Assembly (NCBI RefSeq): GCF_023231945.1
Contig: NZ_JAJLJH010000002.1
Coordinates: forward strand, 434,001 to 498,000
Length of the DNA: 64,000 bases
Source of the DNA: Scleromatobacter humisilvae
GTDB taxonomy: Bacteria > Pseudomonadota > Gammaproteobacteria > Burkholderiales > Burkholderiaceae_C
Direction: 5' to 3'
The notes beneath the pieces were generated by a model that was not told the DNA's origin, searched no databases, and saw nothing but the letters and a program-made list of their open reading frames with translations. Every line of letters begins with the position of its first letter. The stretch's first letter is position 1. Positions 46,965-55,387 of this stretch are shown here, one piece after another. The position numbers were made by a program, and so were the translations under genes.

Positions 46965-47801
46965 ATGGGTTCCGCCGCCGCTCCGTTTTTCCTGGATGAC
47001 GAGGCCGGCGGCCAGCGCATGTGCGTCCTGCATCGTCCGCGCACGGAGTCCGTCGCGGGCGCGATCGTCCACGTCCATCCCTTCGCCGAGGAGATGAACA
47101 AGTCGCGCCGCATGGCCGCGCTGCAGGCCCGCGCATTCGCGGACGCGGGCCATGCCGTGCTGCTGTGCGACCTGCACGGCTGCGGCGACAGCTCGGGCGA
47201 TTTCGGGGACGCGACCTGGGACGACTGGCTGGCCGACGTCGTCCGCGCGGCCGCCTGGATGCGCGCGCGCTTCGACGCCCCGCTGACGCTGTGGGGCCTG
47301 CGCGCCGGCTGCCTGGTGGCCGCCGAAGCGGCGACACGTCATGCCCTGCCCTGCGACCTGCTGTTCTGGCAGCCCATGACGGCCGGCAAGATTGCGTTGC
47401 AACAGCACCTGCGCCTGCACGTGGCCAAGGAGATGCTGGACGGCCAGGCCGGCGGCGGCACGCAGCGGCTGCGCGAGCGGCTGAGCCGCGGCGAGCCTGT
47501 CGAGATCGCGGGCTATTCGCTGAATCCGGCGCTGGCTGCCGGCCTCGAGCAGGCCACGCTCCAGCCGTCGACCACCGGACGCTCCACGTGGCTCGAGGTC
47601 TCGACCCGCGACGACGGCGCCCTGCTGCCGGCGAGCACGACGTTGATCGAACGCTGGAAGACGGCCGGCCACCGCGTCGTCGAACGGGTCGTCAAGGGGC
47701 CGCCGTTCTGGAGCGCGACCGAGATCGAGGAAGCGCCGGAACTCATCGCCGCGACGACCGACCTGGTGTGTCGCGAGCCCGTCGCCGACTGCATCGCATG
47801 A
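46965..47801 (+). CDS. Exosortase A system-associated hydrolase 2
   Basis: A 278-residue alpha/beta-hydrolase-fold protein: IVHVHPFAEEMNKSRRM near the N-terminus, VLLCDLHGCGDSSGDFGD, and at the nucleophile elbow LTLWGLRAGCL. The residue expected to be the nucleophile is an arginine (Arg113), so ordinary serine-hydrolase chemistry is unlikely. It begins 7 bp after the carrier protein gene and overlaps the start of hydrolase 1 (ATGA). The two hydrolases are regular members of XrtA loci; their function is unproven. Confidence 0.85.
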   Translation: MGSAAAPFFLDDEAGGQRMCVLHRPRTESVAGAIVHVHPFAEEMNKSRRMAALQARAFADAGHAVLLCDLHGCGDSSGDFGDATWDDWLADVVRAAAWMRARFDAPLTLWGLRAGCLVAAEAATRHALPCDLLFWQPMTAGKIALQQHLRLHVAKEMLDGQAGGGTQRLRERLSRGEPVEIAGYSLNPALAAGLEQATLQPSTTGRSTWLEVSTRDDGALLPASTTLIERWKTAGHRVVERVVKGPPFWSATEIEEAPELIAATTDLVCREPVADCIA

Positions 47802-48670
47802 GCGCCGAACGTGCATTGACTTTCGACTGCCAGGGAGACGAGTTGGTCGGCGTCCTGTGCGAGCCCGCGTCGCCGTGCGAGACCGGCGTCGTGGTGGTGG
47901 TGGGCGGGCCGCAATATCGCGCGGGCAGCCATCGGCAGTTCGTGCTGCTGGCGCGCGCGCTCGCCCGCCAGGGCTTCGCGGTGTTGCGCTTCGACGTCCG
48001 CGGCATGGGCGACAGCGCCGGCGCGCCGCGCAGCTTCGAGGATATCGGCGAGGACATCTCCGCCGCCATCGACACGCTCGTTCGACACGTGCCCGCGGTG
48101 CGCCGGGTGGCCCTGTGGGGACTGTGCGACGGCGCCTCCGCCGCGCTGCTCCACGTCGACGCCGCGCGCGATCCGCGCGTGCGCGGGCTCGTGCTGCTCA
48201 ACCCGTGGGTGCGCTCGCCGGAGAGCCTGGCGCGCGTGCAGTTGAAGCACTACTACTGGCAGCGGCTTGGCCAGCGCGCGTTCTGGACCAAGCTGCTGAG
48301 CGGCGGCGTCGGCCAGGCGGCGTGGCGCGACCTGCTCGCGAACCTGAAGGCACGGCGCGCGTCGGCCCCGCGCGCGGCGCAGTTGCCGTACCAGCACCGC
48401 ATGGCCCGCGGCTGGGCCGCGTTCGACGGCGACATCCTGCTGGTGCTGAGCGGCAACGACTACACGGCCAAGGAGTTCGTCGACACCACGCGCGGCGACC
48501 CTGCGTGGACGGGCGCCCTCCAGCACGTTCGCTTGCAGCGGCACGATCTGTCCGAAGCCGATCACACGTTCACAGCGCCGGCCTGGCGCCAGCGCGTCGA
48601 GGAGATCACCATCGCCTGGTTGAAGACGATTGCGGCTGCCGCTCCCGGCACGCTCCGGGAGGCCGCGTGA
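47798..48670 (+). CDS. Exosortase A system-associated hydrolase 1
   Basis: A 290-residue alpha/beta-hydrolase-fold protein. VVGGPQYRAGSHRQFVLLAR forms the oxyanion region, FDVRGMGDSAGAPRSFE is the typical strand-loop, and the nucleophile elbow reads LWGLCDGASAALL, so the nucleophile would be a cysteine (Cys110). A histidine near the C-terminus (SEADHTFTAPAWR) fits the triad. Possible roles are thioesterase or acyl transfer from the carrier protein. Coupled at both ends (ATGA at the start, GTGA at the stop). Confidence 0.87.
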   Translation: MSAERALTFDCQGDELVGVLCEPASPCETGVVVVVGGPQYRAGSHRQFVLLARALARQGFAVLRFDVRGMGDSAGAPRSFEDIGEDISAAIDTLVRHVPAVRRVALWGLCDGASAALLHVDAARDPRVRGLVLLNPWVRSPESLARVQLKHYYWQRLGQRAFWTKLLSGGVGQAAWRDLLANLKARRASAPRAAQLPYQHRMARGWAAFDGDILLVLSGNDYTAKEFVDTTRGDPAWTGALQHVRLQRHDLSEADHTFTAPAWRQRVEEITIAWLKTIAAAAPGTLREAA

Positions 48671-49368
48671 GCGCGGCGCGACTCCTCCTGCTGGCGGGCC
48701 TGCTGCAGCTCGCGGGGCATGCCGCCGCACAGCAACAGGCCGAGAACGCCTGCGGGGGCCTTGAGTCCGCCTACGGACCCTATGACTACCGAGTCGAGCG
48801 AAACGGACACCTGCGCATCGTCGAACGTTTCCATTTCTCGGCCGCGGTGGAGGCGCTGATCCATGGCGATTCCGGCGACATCGGCGGCGACCTCAACTAC
48901 GTGCTGATGACGTCGCCGAACCACCATCGCGCGCTGATGGCCACCGTTCGCTTCGGCGAGCGCACGAAGACGCCCCAGCCGCCCGGCATGAAGTACACGA
49001 TCGACTGCTACTTCGATCGCGCCATCCGGTTCCAGCCGGACGACACGGTGGTGCGCGAGATCTACGCGCAGTACCTGGGCAAGGGCGGCCGCGTGAAGGA
49101 AGCCAAGGAGGAGCTCGCGGTGGCCTCGAGCTATGCCAAGGACAACCCGCTCTCCCACTACAACATCGGCCTCGTCTACTTCGACCTGAAGGACTACGAT
49201 CAAGCGCTGGCGCAGGGTCAGCTGGCCATGCAGGAAGGCTATCCGCGCACCGAGCTGCGCGACATGCTCAAGGGCGTGGGCAAGTGGCGAGATCCGCCTG
49301 CGAACGCGGGCGCCGACGCTGCTTCGGCGGCAGCATCGTCCGCGCTCGCCGCGTCGGCCGCGCCATGA
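48667..49368 (+). CDS. Secreted TPR-domain protein
   Basis: A 233-residue exported protein. Signal peptide LLLLAGLLQLAGHAAAQ, then an N-terminal domain with a cysteine pair (ENACGGLESAYGPYDYR and YTIDCYFDRAI), then TPR-like helices (RVKEAKEELAVASSYAKDNPLSHYNIGLVYFDLKDYDQALAQGQLAMQEG) and an Ala-rich tail. Starts at GTG 48667 overlapping the hydrolase 1 stop, and its stop overlaps the glycosyltransferase start. Probably a periplasmic accessory of polymer assembly. Confidence 0.78.
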   Translation: MSAARLLLLAGLLQLAGHAAAQQQAENACGGLESAYGPYDYRVERNGHLRIVERFHFSAAVEALIHGDSGDIGGDLNYVLMTSPNHHRALMATVRFGERTKTPQPPGMKYTIDCYFDRAIRFQPDDTVVREIYAQYLGKGGRVKEAKEELAVASSYAKDNPLSHYNIGLVYFDLKDYDQALAQGQLAMQEGYPRTELRDMLKGVGKWRDPPANAGADAASAAASSALAASAAP

Positions 49369-50318
49369 AAGGCGATCTCCTCTCCGTCGTGATCCCGTGC
49401 TTCAATGCCGAGCGCTACATCGCAGCGGCGATCCGCTCCGTGCAGGATCAGCATTGGAGCGACCTGGAGATCGTCGTCGTCGACGACGGATCGACCGACG
49501 GATCGGCGGACCTCGTCGCCACGACCTTCCCCGGTGTCAGGCTGATCCGCCAAGCCAACCAGGGCGTGGCCGCGGCGCGCAATCGCGGCGTGCGCGAGGC
49601 CAGGGGAAACTGGATCGCGTTCCTCGATGCCGACGACATCTGGCTGCCCGGCAAGCTGGCCGCCCAGTCCGAGATGGTGTCGAGCGATCCGACGGCTCGC
49701 GTGGTCTACGCGGCCTGGCAGGTCTGGGCCGGCGAGACGTCCTGCCCCGGCGCGGCCGAAGTCGAGTCGCTGCTTTCCGGAGCCGATGATCCGGCACGCT
49801 GGCAAGGCCCATCCGGATGGATCTATCCGGATCTCCTGCTCGATTGCGCGCTGTGGACGTCCACCGTTGTCGCTCATCGATCCGTCTTCGACGAGGTCGG
49901 CATGTTCGATACGGGGCTGCGCATCGGCGAGGACTACGACCTGTGGCTGCGCGTCTCGCGCATCACGCGCATCCTGCGTGTCAACCGGCCCTGCGCGCTC
50001 TACCGGGCGCACGCGGCGAGCATCACGCGCGCGGCGCCTGTCGAGAACTATCGCTCCATCGTCGTCTCGCGCGCCGTTGCTCGCTGGGGCTACGGGCACG
50101 AACACGCAGGCAGCGTGCCGCGTTCGCGCGTGCAGCGCGTGTTGGCGCGCAGCTGGTGCGACTTCGCGGCCTCGAACCTGGACGCGGGCCGCCTCGATCG
50201 CGCTCGTCACGGAGCGCTCATGTCCTTGCGCACCGACCCGACGCTCGCCGTCGCGTGGAAGGTGCTGCTGAAGATCGCGCTCGGCGCGTTGACGCCGCGT
50301 CCGGGCCTCGCGCGATGA
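49365..50318 (+). CDS. Glycosyltransferase family 2
   Basis: A 317-residue GT-A fold glycosyltransferase with VVIPCFNAERYI, VVVDDGSTDGS and the metal-binding FLDADDIWLPGKL, and a later GEDYDLWLRVSRI (the ED motif of the catalytic base region). It has no membrane span of its own and would act at the inner face on a lipid-linked repeat unit. The start overlaps the upstream TPR gene (ATGA). Confidence 0.9.
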   Translation: MKGDLLSVVIPCFNAERYIAAAIRSVQDQHWSDLEIVVVDDGSTDGSADLVATTFPGVRLIRQANQGVAAARNRGVREARGNWIAFLDADDIWLPGKLAAQSEMVSSDPTARVVYAAWQVWAGETSCPGAAEVESLLSGADDPARWQGPSGWIYPDLLLDCALWTSTVVAHRSVFDEVGMFDTGLRIGEDYDLWLRVSRITRILRVNRPCALYRAHAASITRAAPVENYRSIVVSRAVARWGYGHEHAGSVPRSRVQRVLARSWCDFAASNLDAGRLDRARHGALMSLRTDPTLAVAWKVLLKIALGALTPRPGLAR

Positions 50319-50352
50319 GTGCGGTCCGCTCGAACGCGACGCTGGAGTCCCC

Positions 50353-51795
50353 ATGACCGTACGCCGGGCGCTCGCCTTCACGTACATCGAGAAATACGGT
50401 TCGTTCCTGCTCAGTCTCGGATCGACCGCCGTCATCTCGCGCCTGCTCAAGCCGGCCGACATCGGCGTGTTCGCCATCGGCATGTCCCTGGTCGGCGTCG
50501 TCGCGGTGGTCCGCGAGCTGGGCGTCAGCACCTACCTCGTCCAGGAGGCGGAGTTGAGCGAGCGGCGCATTCGCGCGGCGTTCACGCTGGCCGTCATGAT
50601 GGGTCTCGGACTCTGCCTGCTCCTCCTGGCACTGAGCATCCCGGCCGGCGCCTTCTACAAGGACTCGAACGTCACCACGATCGTCTGCATCCTGGCGCTC
50701 AATTTCGCGTTGACCCCGCTCGGCAGCGTGTCGCAGTCGCTGTTGACCCGCGAGCTGCGCTTCAGCACGTTGACCTGGATCCGCCTTGCACAGTCGGCGG
50801 TGCTTGCCGGCGCCTCCATCGCGCTCGCGCAGCTCGGATGGGGATCGCTGAGCCTGGCCTGGGGGGCCGTGCTGTCGAGCCTCGCAAATTCGATCCTGTC
50901 GCTCTGGATAAGGCCGCATCCGATGCGTCCGACATTCGACGGCGCCGAACTGCGGCGCGTGTTCTCCGTCGGAGGCCCCGCCACCGCGGTCAGCGTCGTC
51001 GACGAGATCGTCAGCTCGATGCCCGAACTCGTGCTGGGCCGCACGCAGACGCTCGCGGCGGCGGGGCTGTTCAGCCGCGCGCGCGGCATGTCGCAGATGG
51101 CCCATCAGCTTCTGGCGCGCGCCGCCGGCCCCGTTTTTCTGGCCGTCTTCGCCGAACGCCAACGCGAAGGCGTGCCGCTCGCGCCGCTGTACGCGAAGGC
51201 GACGGCCTGCGTCCTGGGGCTGGGCTGGGTGGCGTTGGCGATGCTCGTGGTGCTGGCCGAACCCGTGGTCCGGGCGCTGTTCGGCCCCAACTGGCTCGCC
51301 GTCGTGTCCCCCATGCGCTGGCTTTCCGCTGCCGCTGCCATGGCGCTCGTGACCTCCGGCGCGTACCACCTGCTGCTCGCCAGCGGCGGCGTGCGCGACG
51401 TGCTGCGCGCCAAGGTGGCGACGCTGCCGGCACAGGCGCTCCCCCTGGTCATCGGTGCCTTCCTCGGCGTGACCTGGATGGCGATTGCCATGGTGCTGAG
51501 CAGCATCGTCGCGAGCCTGCTGCTGGGACTTGCGGTGCGCGCGCGCTCGGGCATCAGCCTGCGCGACCAGCTCAAGCCGGCGATCGTGAGCATTCCGATC
51601 GCACTGGCCGGCGCGGTGGGTGCCTCGCTCGGATTGATGGTCGCGGCGCCCTATTCGGCGCTCGGCGCGTTCGAGGAATTGTTGATCGGCGGCTCGGCGG
51701 GCGTGGTGTTTGCCGCCGGCTCGCTGATGGCGGGCAAGCATCCGTTGCGTGGCGAAGTCGCGATGTTGCTCATGCGCTTCCGCCACGCCGGCTAG
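50353..51795 (+). CDS. Polysaccharide flippase (Wzx-like, MOP superfamily)
   Basis: A 480-residue membrane protein with about twelve to fourteen spans. The N-terminal SFLLSLGSTAVISRLLKPADIGVFAIGMSLVGV pattern and VFSVGGPATAVSVVDEIVSS before the second half match Polysacc_synt_3/Wzx-type flippases, which move undecaprenyl-linked repeat units across the inner membrane. Last gene of the plus-strand operon, 34 bp after the glycosyltransferase gene; it converges on the methyltransferase gene. Confidence 0.9.
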   Translation: MTVRRALAFTYIEKYGSFLLSLGSTAVISRLLKPADIGVFAIGMSLVGVVAVVRELGVSTYLVQEAELSERRIRAAFTLAVMMGLGLCLLLLALSIPAGAFYKDSNVTTIVCILALNFALTPLGSVSQSLLTRELRFSTLTWIRLAQSAVLAGASIALAQLGWGSLSLAWGAVLSSLANSILSLWIRPHPMRPTFDGAELRRVFSVGGPATAVSVVDEIVSSMPELVLGRTQTLAAAGLFSRARGMSQMAHQLLARAAGPVFLAVFAERQREGVPLAPLYAKATACVLGLGWVALAMLVVLAEPVVRALFGPNWLAVVSPMRWLSAAAAMALVTSGAYHLLLASGGVRDVLRAKVATLPAQALPLVIGAFLGVTWMAIAMVLSSIVASLLLGLAVRARSGISLRDQLKPAIVSIPIALAGAVGASLGLMVAAPYSALGAFEELLIGGSAGVVFAAGSLMAGKHPLRGEVAMLLMRFRHAG

Positions 51796-51841
51796 CGCTG
51801 GCGCCGGCGTTTCGGGTCGCCCGCTCTCCTCGACAGGGTGG

Positions 51842-52777
51842 CTACGCCTTCTTGAGCACGAGCACCTGGTCGTCGCCCTGCCCCAGCCAGGGGCCGATCC
51901 ACGCCATCGGCATGAACAGCGCGCAGTAGGCCGCCCACTTGACCGATCGGAACCACCCGCGCGGCGTGCCGAAAGAGTAGCCGATCGGAATACGCTGGTG
52001 GACCACATCCACGACACGAAAGCCCGCGCGCTCGGCCAGGCGCGACAACGTCGCCACCGAGAACTGGAACAGGTGGCCCGGCGGCTCGGCGTGACCCCAG
52101 AAGCCCAGGCGACCCGCAAGCCGCAACGACACGCGTGGGTACAGGCCGTCGGCGTTGGGCGTCTTCAGCACCAGTTGGCCATCGTCGGCGAGGATGCGAT
52201 GCACCTGCACCAGCGTGGCATGCGGATCGGGGACATGCTCGATGACGTCCCACAGGGTGACGACATCGAAGGAACCGGCTTGATAAGTATCGCCCCGGAG
52301 CTCGCCGGTCCGGACTTCGAGCTGATGTTGCTCCCGTGCGATGCGCGATGAATCCGCCGAATATTCGAGACCCTGCCCGACCCAGCCTGTTGCTCGGGCT
52401 GCGCGCAGGAACAGACCGGTGGAGCAACCGATGTCCAGCAGCCGGCCGCTGCTCGAGAAGCGGCGCAGCACGCGCAGGTTCAACGCGGCCTCGCGCTCGT
52501 GGAACGCGACAGAAGCGGCGTCATCGACCAGCGAGGCGTGGTAGCCGGTATCGAAGGAATACAGCTTGGCGCGCTGCTCGTCGTCGGGCGGGTTGGCCAC
52601 GCTGATCAAGCCGCAACGCGTGCACCGCACCAGGTCGTAGCCGTCCTTGCTCAGGAGCGCGGCGAAGCCAGGGTTCGCGCAAGCGTTGCAGGCGCTGTTG
52701 GCGCCGGTCGTGGCGACGGGATCTGCCTTGGCCGGCATTGCGAGCGTCTCGGCCTCGATCAGCGGCGCGGTGCTCAT
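51842..52777 (-). CDS. Class I SAM-dependent methyltransferase with N-terminal cysteine cluster
   Basis: A 311-residue protein. The N-terminus has a zinc-binding-like CNAC...CTRCG cluster (about residues 32-56), followed by a Methyltransf_23 domain with LLDIGCSTGLFLRAAR (SAM site), VVTLWDVIEHVPDPHATL and DGQLVLKTPN. Similar proteins methylate sugars or glycan ends in surface polysaccharide clusters. The C-terminal WAAYCALFMPMAWIGPWLG may contact the membrane. The start overlaps the upstream glycosyltransferase stop (ATGA). Confidence 0.87.
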   Translation of the reverse strand: MSTAPLIEAETLAMPAKADPVATTGANSACNACANPGFAALLSKDGYDLVRCTRCGLISVANPPDDEQRAKLYSFDTGYHASLVDDAASVAFHEREAALNLRVLRRFSSSGRLLDIGCSTGLFLRAARATGWVGQGLEYSADSSRIAREQHQLEVRTGELRGDTYQAGSFDVVTLWDVIEHVPDPHATLVQVHRILADDGQLVLKTPNADGLYPRVSLRLAGRLGFWGHAEPPGHLFQFSVATLSRLAERAGFRVVDVVHQRIPIGYSFGTPRGWFRSVKWAAYCALFMPMAWIGPWLGQGDDQVLVLKKA

Positions 52778-53877
52778 GCGCTCGCGCCCTCGCACGCGCC
52801 GATGGCCACGCCAGCCTGCTCACGGTCCTTCGCCGGCGCAGGCGAGTTGTCGAGGACGCGTCGGTAGATCTCCTCGAGCCTGGCGGCCACGACTCCCCAG
52901 CTCATCTGCGACACCACGCTGCGCGCACGGCCCGGGGCCGGCGGATTCGCCAGCAGGCGCAACACGGCGCGCCGAATGGCTTCGTGATCGGTGGAGGCCA
53001 CCTGCGCCGTGACGTCGCTCGGCAACTCGAAGTCCATCGTATGGGTGTCGGTCAGCACGGCGGCACGGTCGGACGCCAGCGCCTCGAGGATCGAATTGGG
53101 CATGCCCTCGTAGCGGCTGGGAATCGCCACCAGCGTGCAGGCCGCGTACGCCGACGCGATGAGTTCGCCGTGCGGCAATTCACCGAGGTAGTGGACGCGC
53201 GAACCGCCTTCGCCCAGGCAGGCCTGCAGGTAGGCGCTCTCGGAATTCACCTGGCCGATCATGACGATATCGATGTCCTGGCCCTTCAGCGCGCGGACGA
53301 GGCCCAGTTGATTCTTGACCTCGCAGATCTGCCCCGTGTGCAGCACGAATGGTCGCCGCAGCTTCGGCCAGCGCTCATGGAAGGCCTGCGGAGTCGCACG
53401 AAAGAATTCGTCCCCGATGCCGTTGTGCACGATGCTGATCTTGGACGACGGCATCAGATAGGCGTCGACCAGCACCTGCCGCTCGCTGCTCCCGAGGACC
53501 ACGAGGTGGTCGGCGAGTGTCAGCGCGGTCAGGATCTGCTGGTAGTTGGTCGTCATCTCCCAACCCGACAACCGCCCCACGAGGCGCGTCAGGAATCGAG
53601 CTCGCCAACCCTGCCAACGGCTGAAGCGTCCGCTGATGATGGTCGACATCACGACCGGCACGCCGTCCCCCTTGGCCTGCTCGACGACCCGATGGTTGCC
53701 GTTGTAGGGGGCAAAGACATGCACCAGGTCGAAATCGCGCAGGCGCTCCTTGAGCGGATCGACGAGGCGCGCGTCGATGCCTCGCTGCACCAGGGCGTCC
53801 ACTGTCCGCCCGACCTTCATCTTCAAGCCGCCCGCTGTCTGGAACAGCATCGGATAGGACAATACCGCGACGCGCAT
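52774..53877 (-). CDS. Glycosyltransferase family 4
   Basis: A 367-residue GT-B glycosyltransferase. The N-terminal domain opens RVAVLSYPMLFQTAGGLKMKVGRT, and the C-terminal donor-binding domain shows FVLHTGQICEVKNQLGLVRAL and the EX7E-type PSRYEGMPNSILEALASD. The ATG at 53877 is the natural start; the reading upstream runs into intergenic DNA. Co-transcribed with the methyltransferase gene. Confidence 0.88.
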   Translation of the reverse strand: MRVAVLSYPMLFQTAGGLKMKVGRTVDALVQRGIDARLVDPLKERLRDFDLVHVFAPYNGNHRVVEQAKGDGVPVVMSTIISGRFSRWQGWRARFLTRLVGRLSGWEMTTNYQQILTALTLADHLVVLGSSERQVLVDAYLMPSSKISIVHNGIGDEFFRATPQAFHERWPKLRRPFVLHTGQICEVKNQLGLVRALKGQDIDIVMIGQVNSESAYLQACLGEGGSRVHYLGELPHGELIASAYAACTLVAIPSRYEGMPNSILEALASDRAAVLTDTHTMDFELPSDVTAQVASTDHEAIRRAVLRLLANPPAPGRARSVVSQMSWGVVAARLEEIYRRVLDNSPAPAKDREQAGVAIGACEGASA

Positions 53878-54039
53878 GGCTCGATCTCGAAAGGGTGGAC
53901 ACCATTGGTTCTTCGCGGTCGAGGCCAGCGATCGTGCCCGCCGATGTTCAGCCCTGCCGCGTTTGCGCCAATTCTGCCAGAGGAAGCGACGCGGCCCTCC
54001 CTTGCTCACCCCCCCAAAAAGGGCGTGTCGCGGCCTCGC

Positions 54040-55368
54040 TCAAGCCGTGCGCAAGAAATACAGGTTGCTCGTTCCGGTGCTCATGAGAACGAAGCCGCGC
54101 AACGCCGCCACGTACTTGAAGCGGTTGAAGACGCCGGCACCGACCGCCGCATCGGGCACGACGGAGCCCGCGCCCAGCGTCAGGATGCTCATGTCCCAGA
54201 CGCTCGAGGCGTTGGGCTTGACGACATAGACGCGCGACGTGGCGCCCGCCGCCCCCTGGTAGAACAGGTACTGGTCGTTGACCGGGTCGTATTCCATCGC
54301 GCTGTAGGCCGGCGCGTCGCTCTTGAATTGCGTGAGGGCGGCGCTCGCGTTGAACGTGATGTTCGTCTTGGTGCTGCCGACGATCCGGATCGCGCTGAGC
54401 GTCGTCGAGAGCCCCCCGAGCGTGTTGCCCTGGCCGTCGCCCCATGCGAGCGCGAACAGATGCCCGCGCGTCGAGTCGTAGCAGACCGGGTTCACGTTGA
54501 TCGCTTCACTGAAGGTCGCGACCGTCGACCACGTGTCGGTGGCGGCCGTCCACTTGTTGAGCGAGAAGTAGTTGACGCCCATCGCGTAGCAGTTGCCGCT
54601 CGAGTCGGCACAACCGACGCTGTAGCCGTCCGACCAGGTGCCCTTGGCGTCCCAGGTGTTGGTGTCGAGGTTGAACCCGTTGGAAGCCCGGAACGACACC
54701 CCCGTGCCGTAGACGAAGCGGCTGTAGTGGAGCATGAGCCGTTTGCGCTGCTCATTCCACGTCGTCGACCAATAGGTGTGGCGCGACGACGGCTTTCCGT
54801 CCGCGTAGTAGGCCACGTTGGAGGCGGTCGTCGTCGACGCGGCGCTTCGCAGCACCCAGGCCGGCGCGTCCTGCGACAGGTCGATCGAGGTCACCTCGTT
54901 GCCGGCGTAGTCGCCATGTCCGCCATTGGCTGCCAGGATGATTTCGCAGTCGCGCAGCCCGACGCCCGAATACGACAGGCGCCGGTTCGACGAGGAATAG
55001 AAATCCAGCGGATCGTCGCCTGGCGCGGCAGCCGATCCGGCGTGCACCGTCCCCGGAATGGCGATCCAGGTATTGAGCGGCGCGGACTGGATCCACGCGG
55101 GATTGACCGTGCGCGGCGCGCTCGGTGCAGGTGCAGGTGCCGGCGGCGGCGGCGAAGGCGGCGGCGCGGACGGCGCTGGGGCCGGCGGCGCGGGTGCGGG
55201 CGCGGGCGCGGGCGGCGGCGCGCTGGTGACGGGGGTCGTCGGGCCGCCTCCGGACCCGGACGGGGCCTCCTTGCCGTCGGCGGACTGACCACCGCCGCAG
55301 CCCACCAGGGAAAGGGTGCCGTAGGTGAACGTTACATGCCGCAGGAACTGTCTTCTCGAATTTTGCAT
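54040..55368 (-). CDS. Tat-type lipoprotein with Pro/Ala linker and kelch-like body
   Basis: A 442-residue exported protein. The N-terminus SRRQFLRHVTFTYGTLSLVGC combines a twin-arginine motif with a lipobox (LVGC). A linker of about 60 residues rich in Pro and Ala (residues 40-85) follows. The C-terminal body has repeated beta-type units (ADGKPSSRHTYWSTTW, FSLNKWTAATDTWSTVATF, GHLFALAWGDGQGNTLGG), suggesting a propeller. Function unknown; possibly binds or organises the polymer at the cell surface. Nineteen bases downstream of the companion lipoprotein gene. Confidence 0.72.
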   Translation of the reverse strand: MQNSRRQFLRHVTFTYGTLSLVGCGGGQSADGKEAPSGSGGGPTTPVTSAPPPAPAPAPAPPAPAPSAPPPSPPPPAPAPAPSAPRTVNPAWIQSAPLNTWIAIPGTVHAGSAAAPGDDPLDFYSSSNRRLSYSGVGLRDCEIILAANGGHGDYAGNEVTSIDLSQDAPAWVLRSAASTTTASNVAYYADGKPSSRHTYWSTTWNEQRKRLMLHYSRFVYGTGVSFRASNGFNLDTNTWDAKGTWSDGYSVGCADSSGNCYAMGVNYFSLNKWTAATDTWSTVATFSEAINVNPVCYDSTRGHLFALAWGDGQGNTLGGLSTTLSAIRIVGSTKTNITFNASAALTQFKSDAPAYSAMEYDPVNDQYLFYQGAAGATSRVYVVKPNASSVWDMSILTLGAGSVVPDAAVGAGVFNRFKYVAALRGFVLMSTGTSNLYFLRTA

Positions 55369-55387
55369 GGGAGTGATGGTCGTGAAG

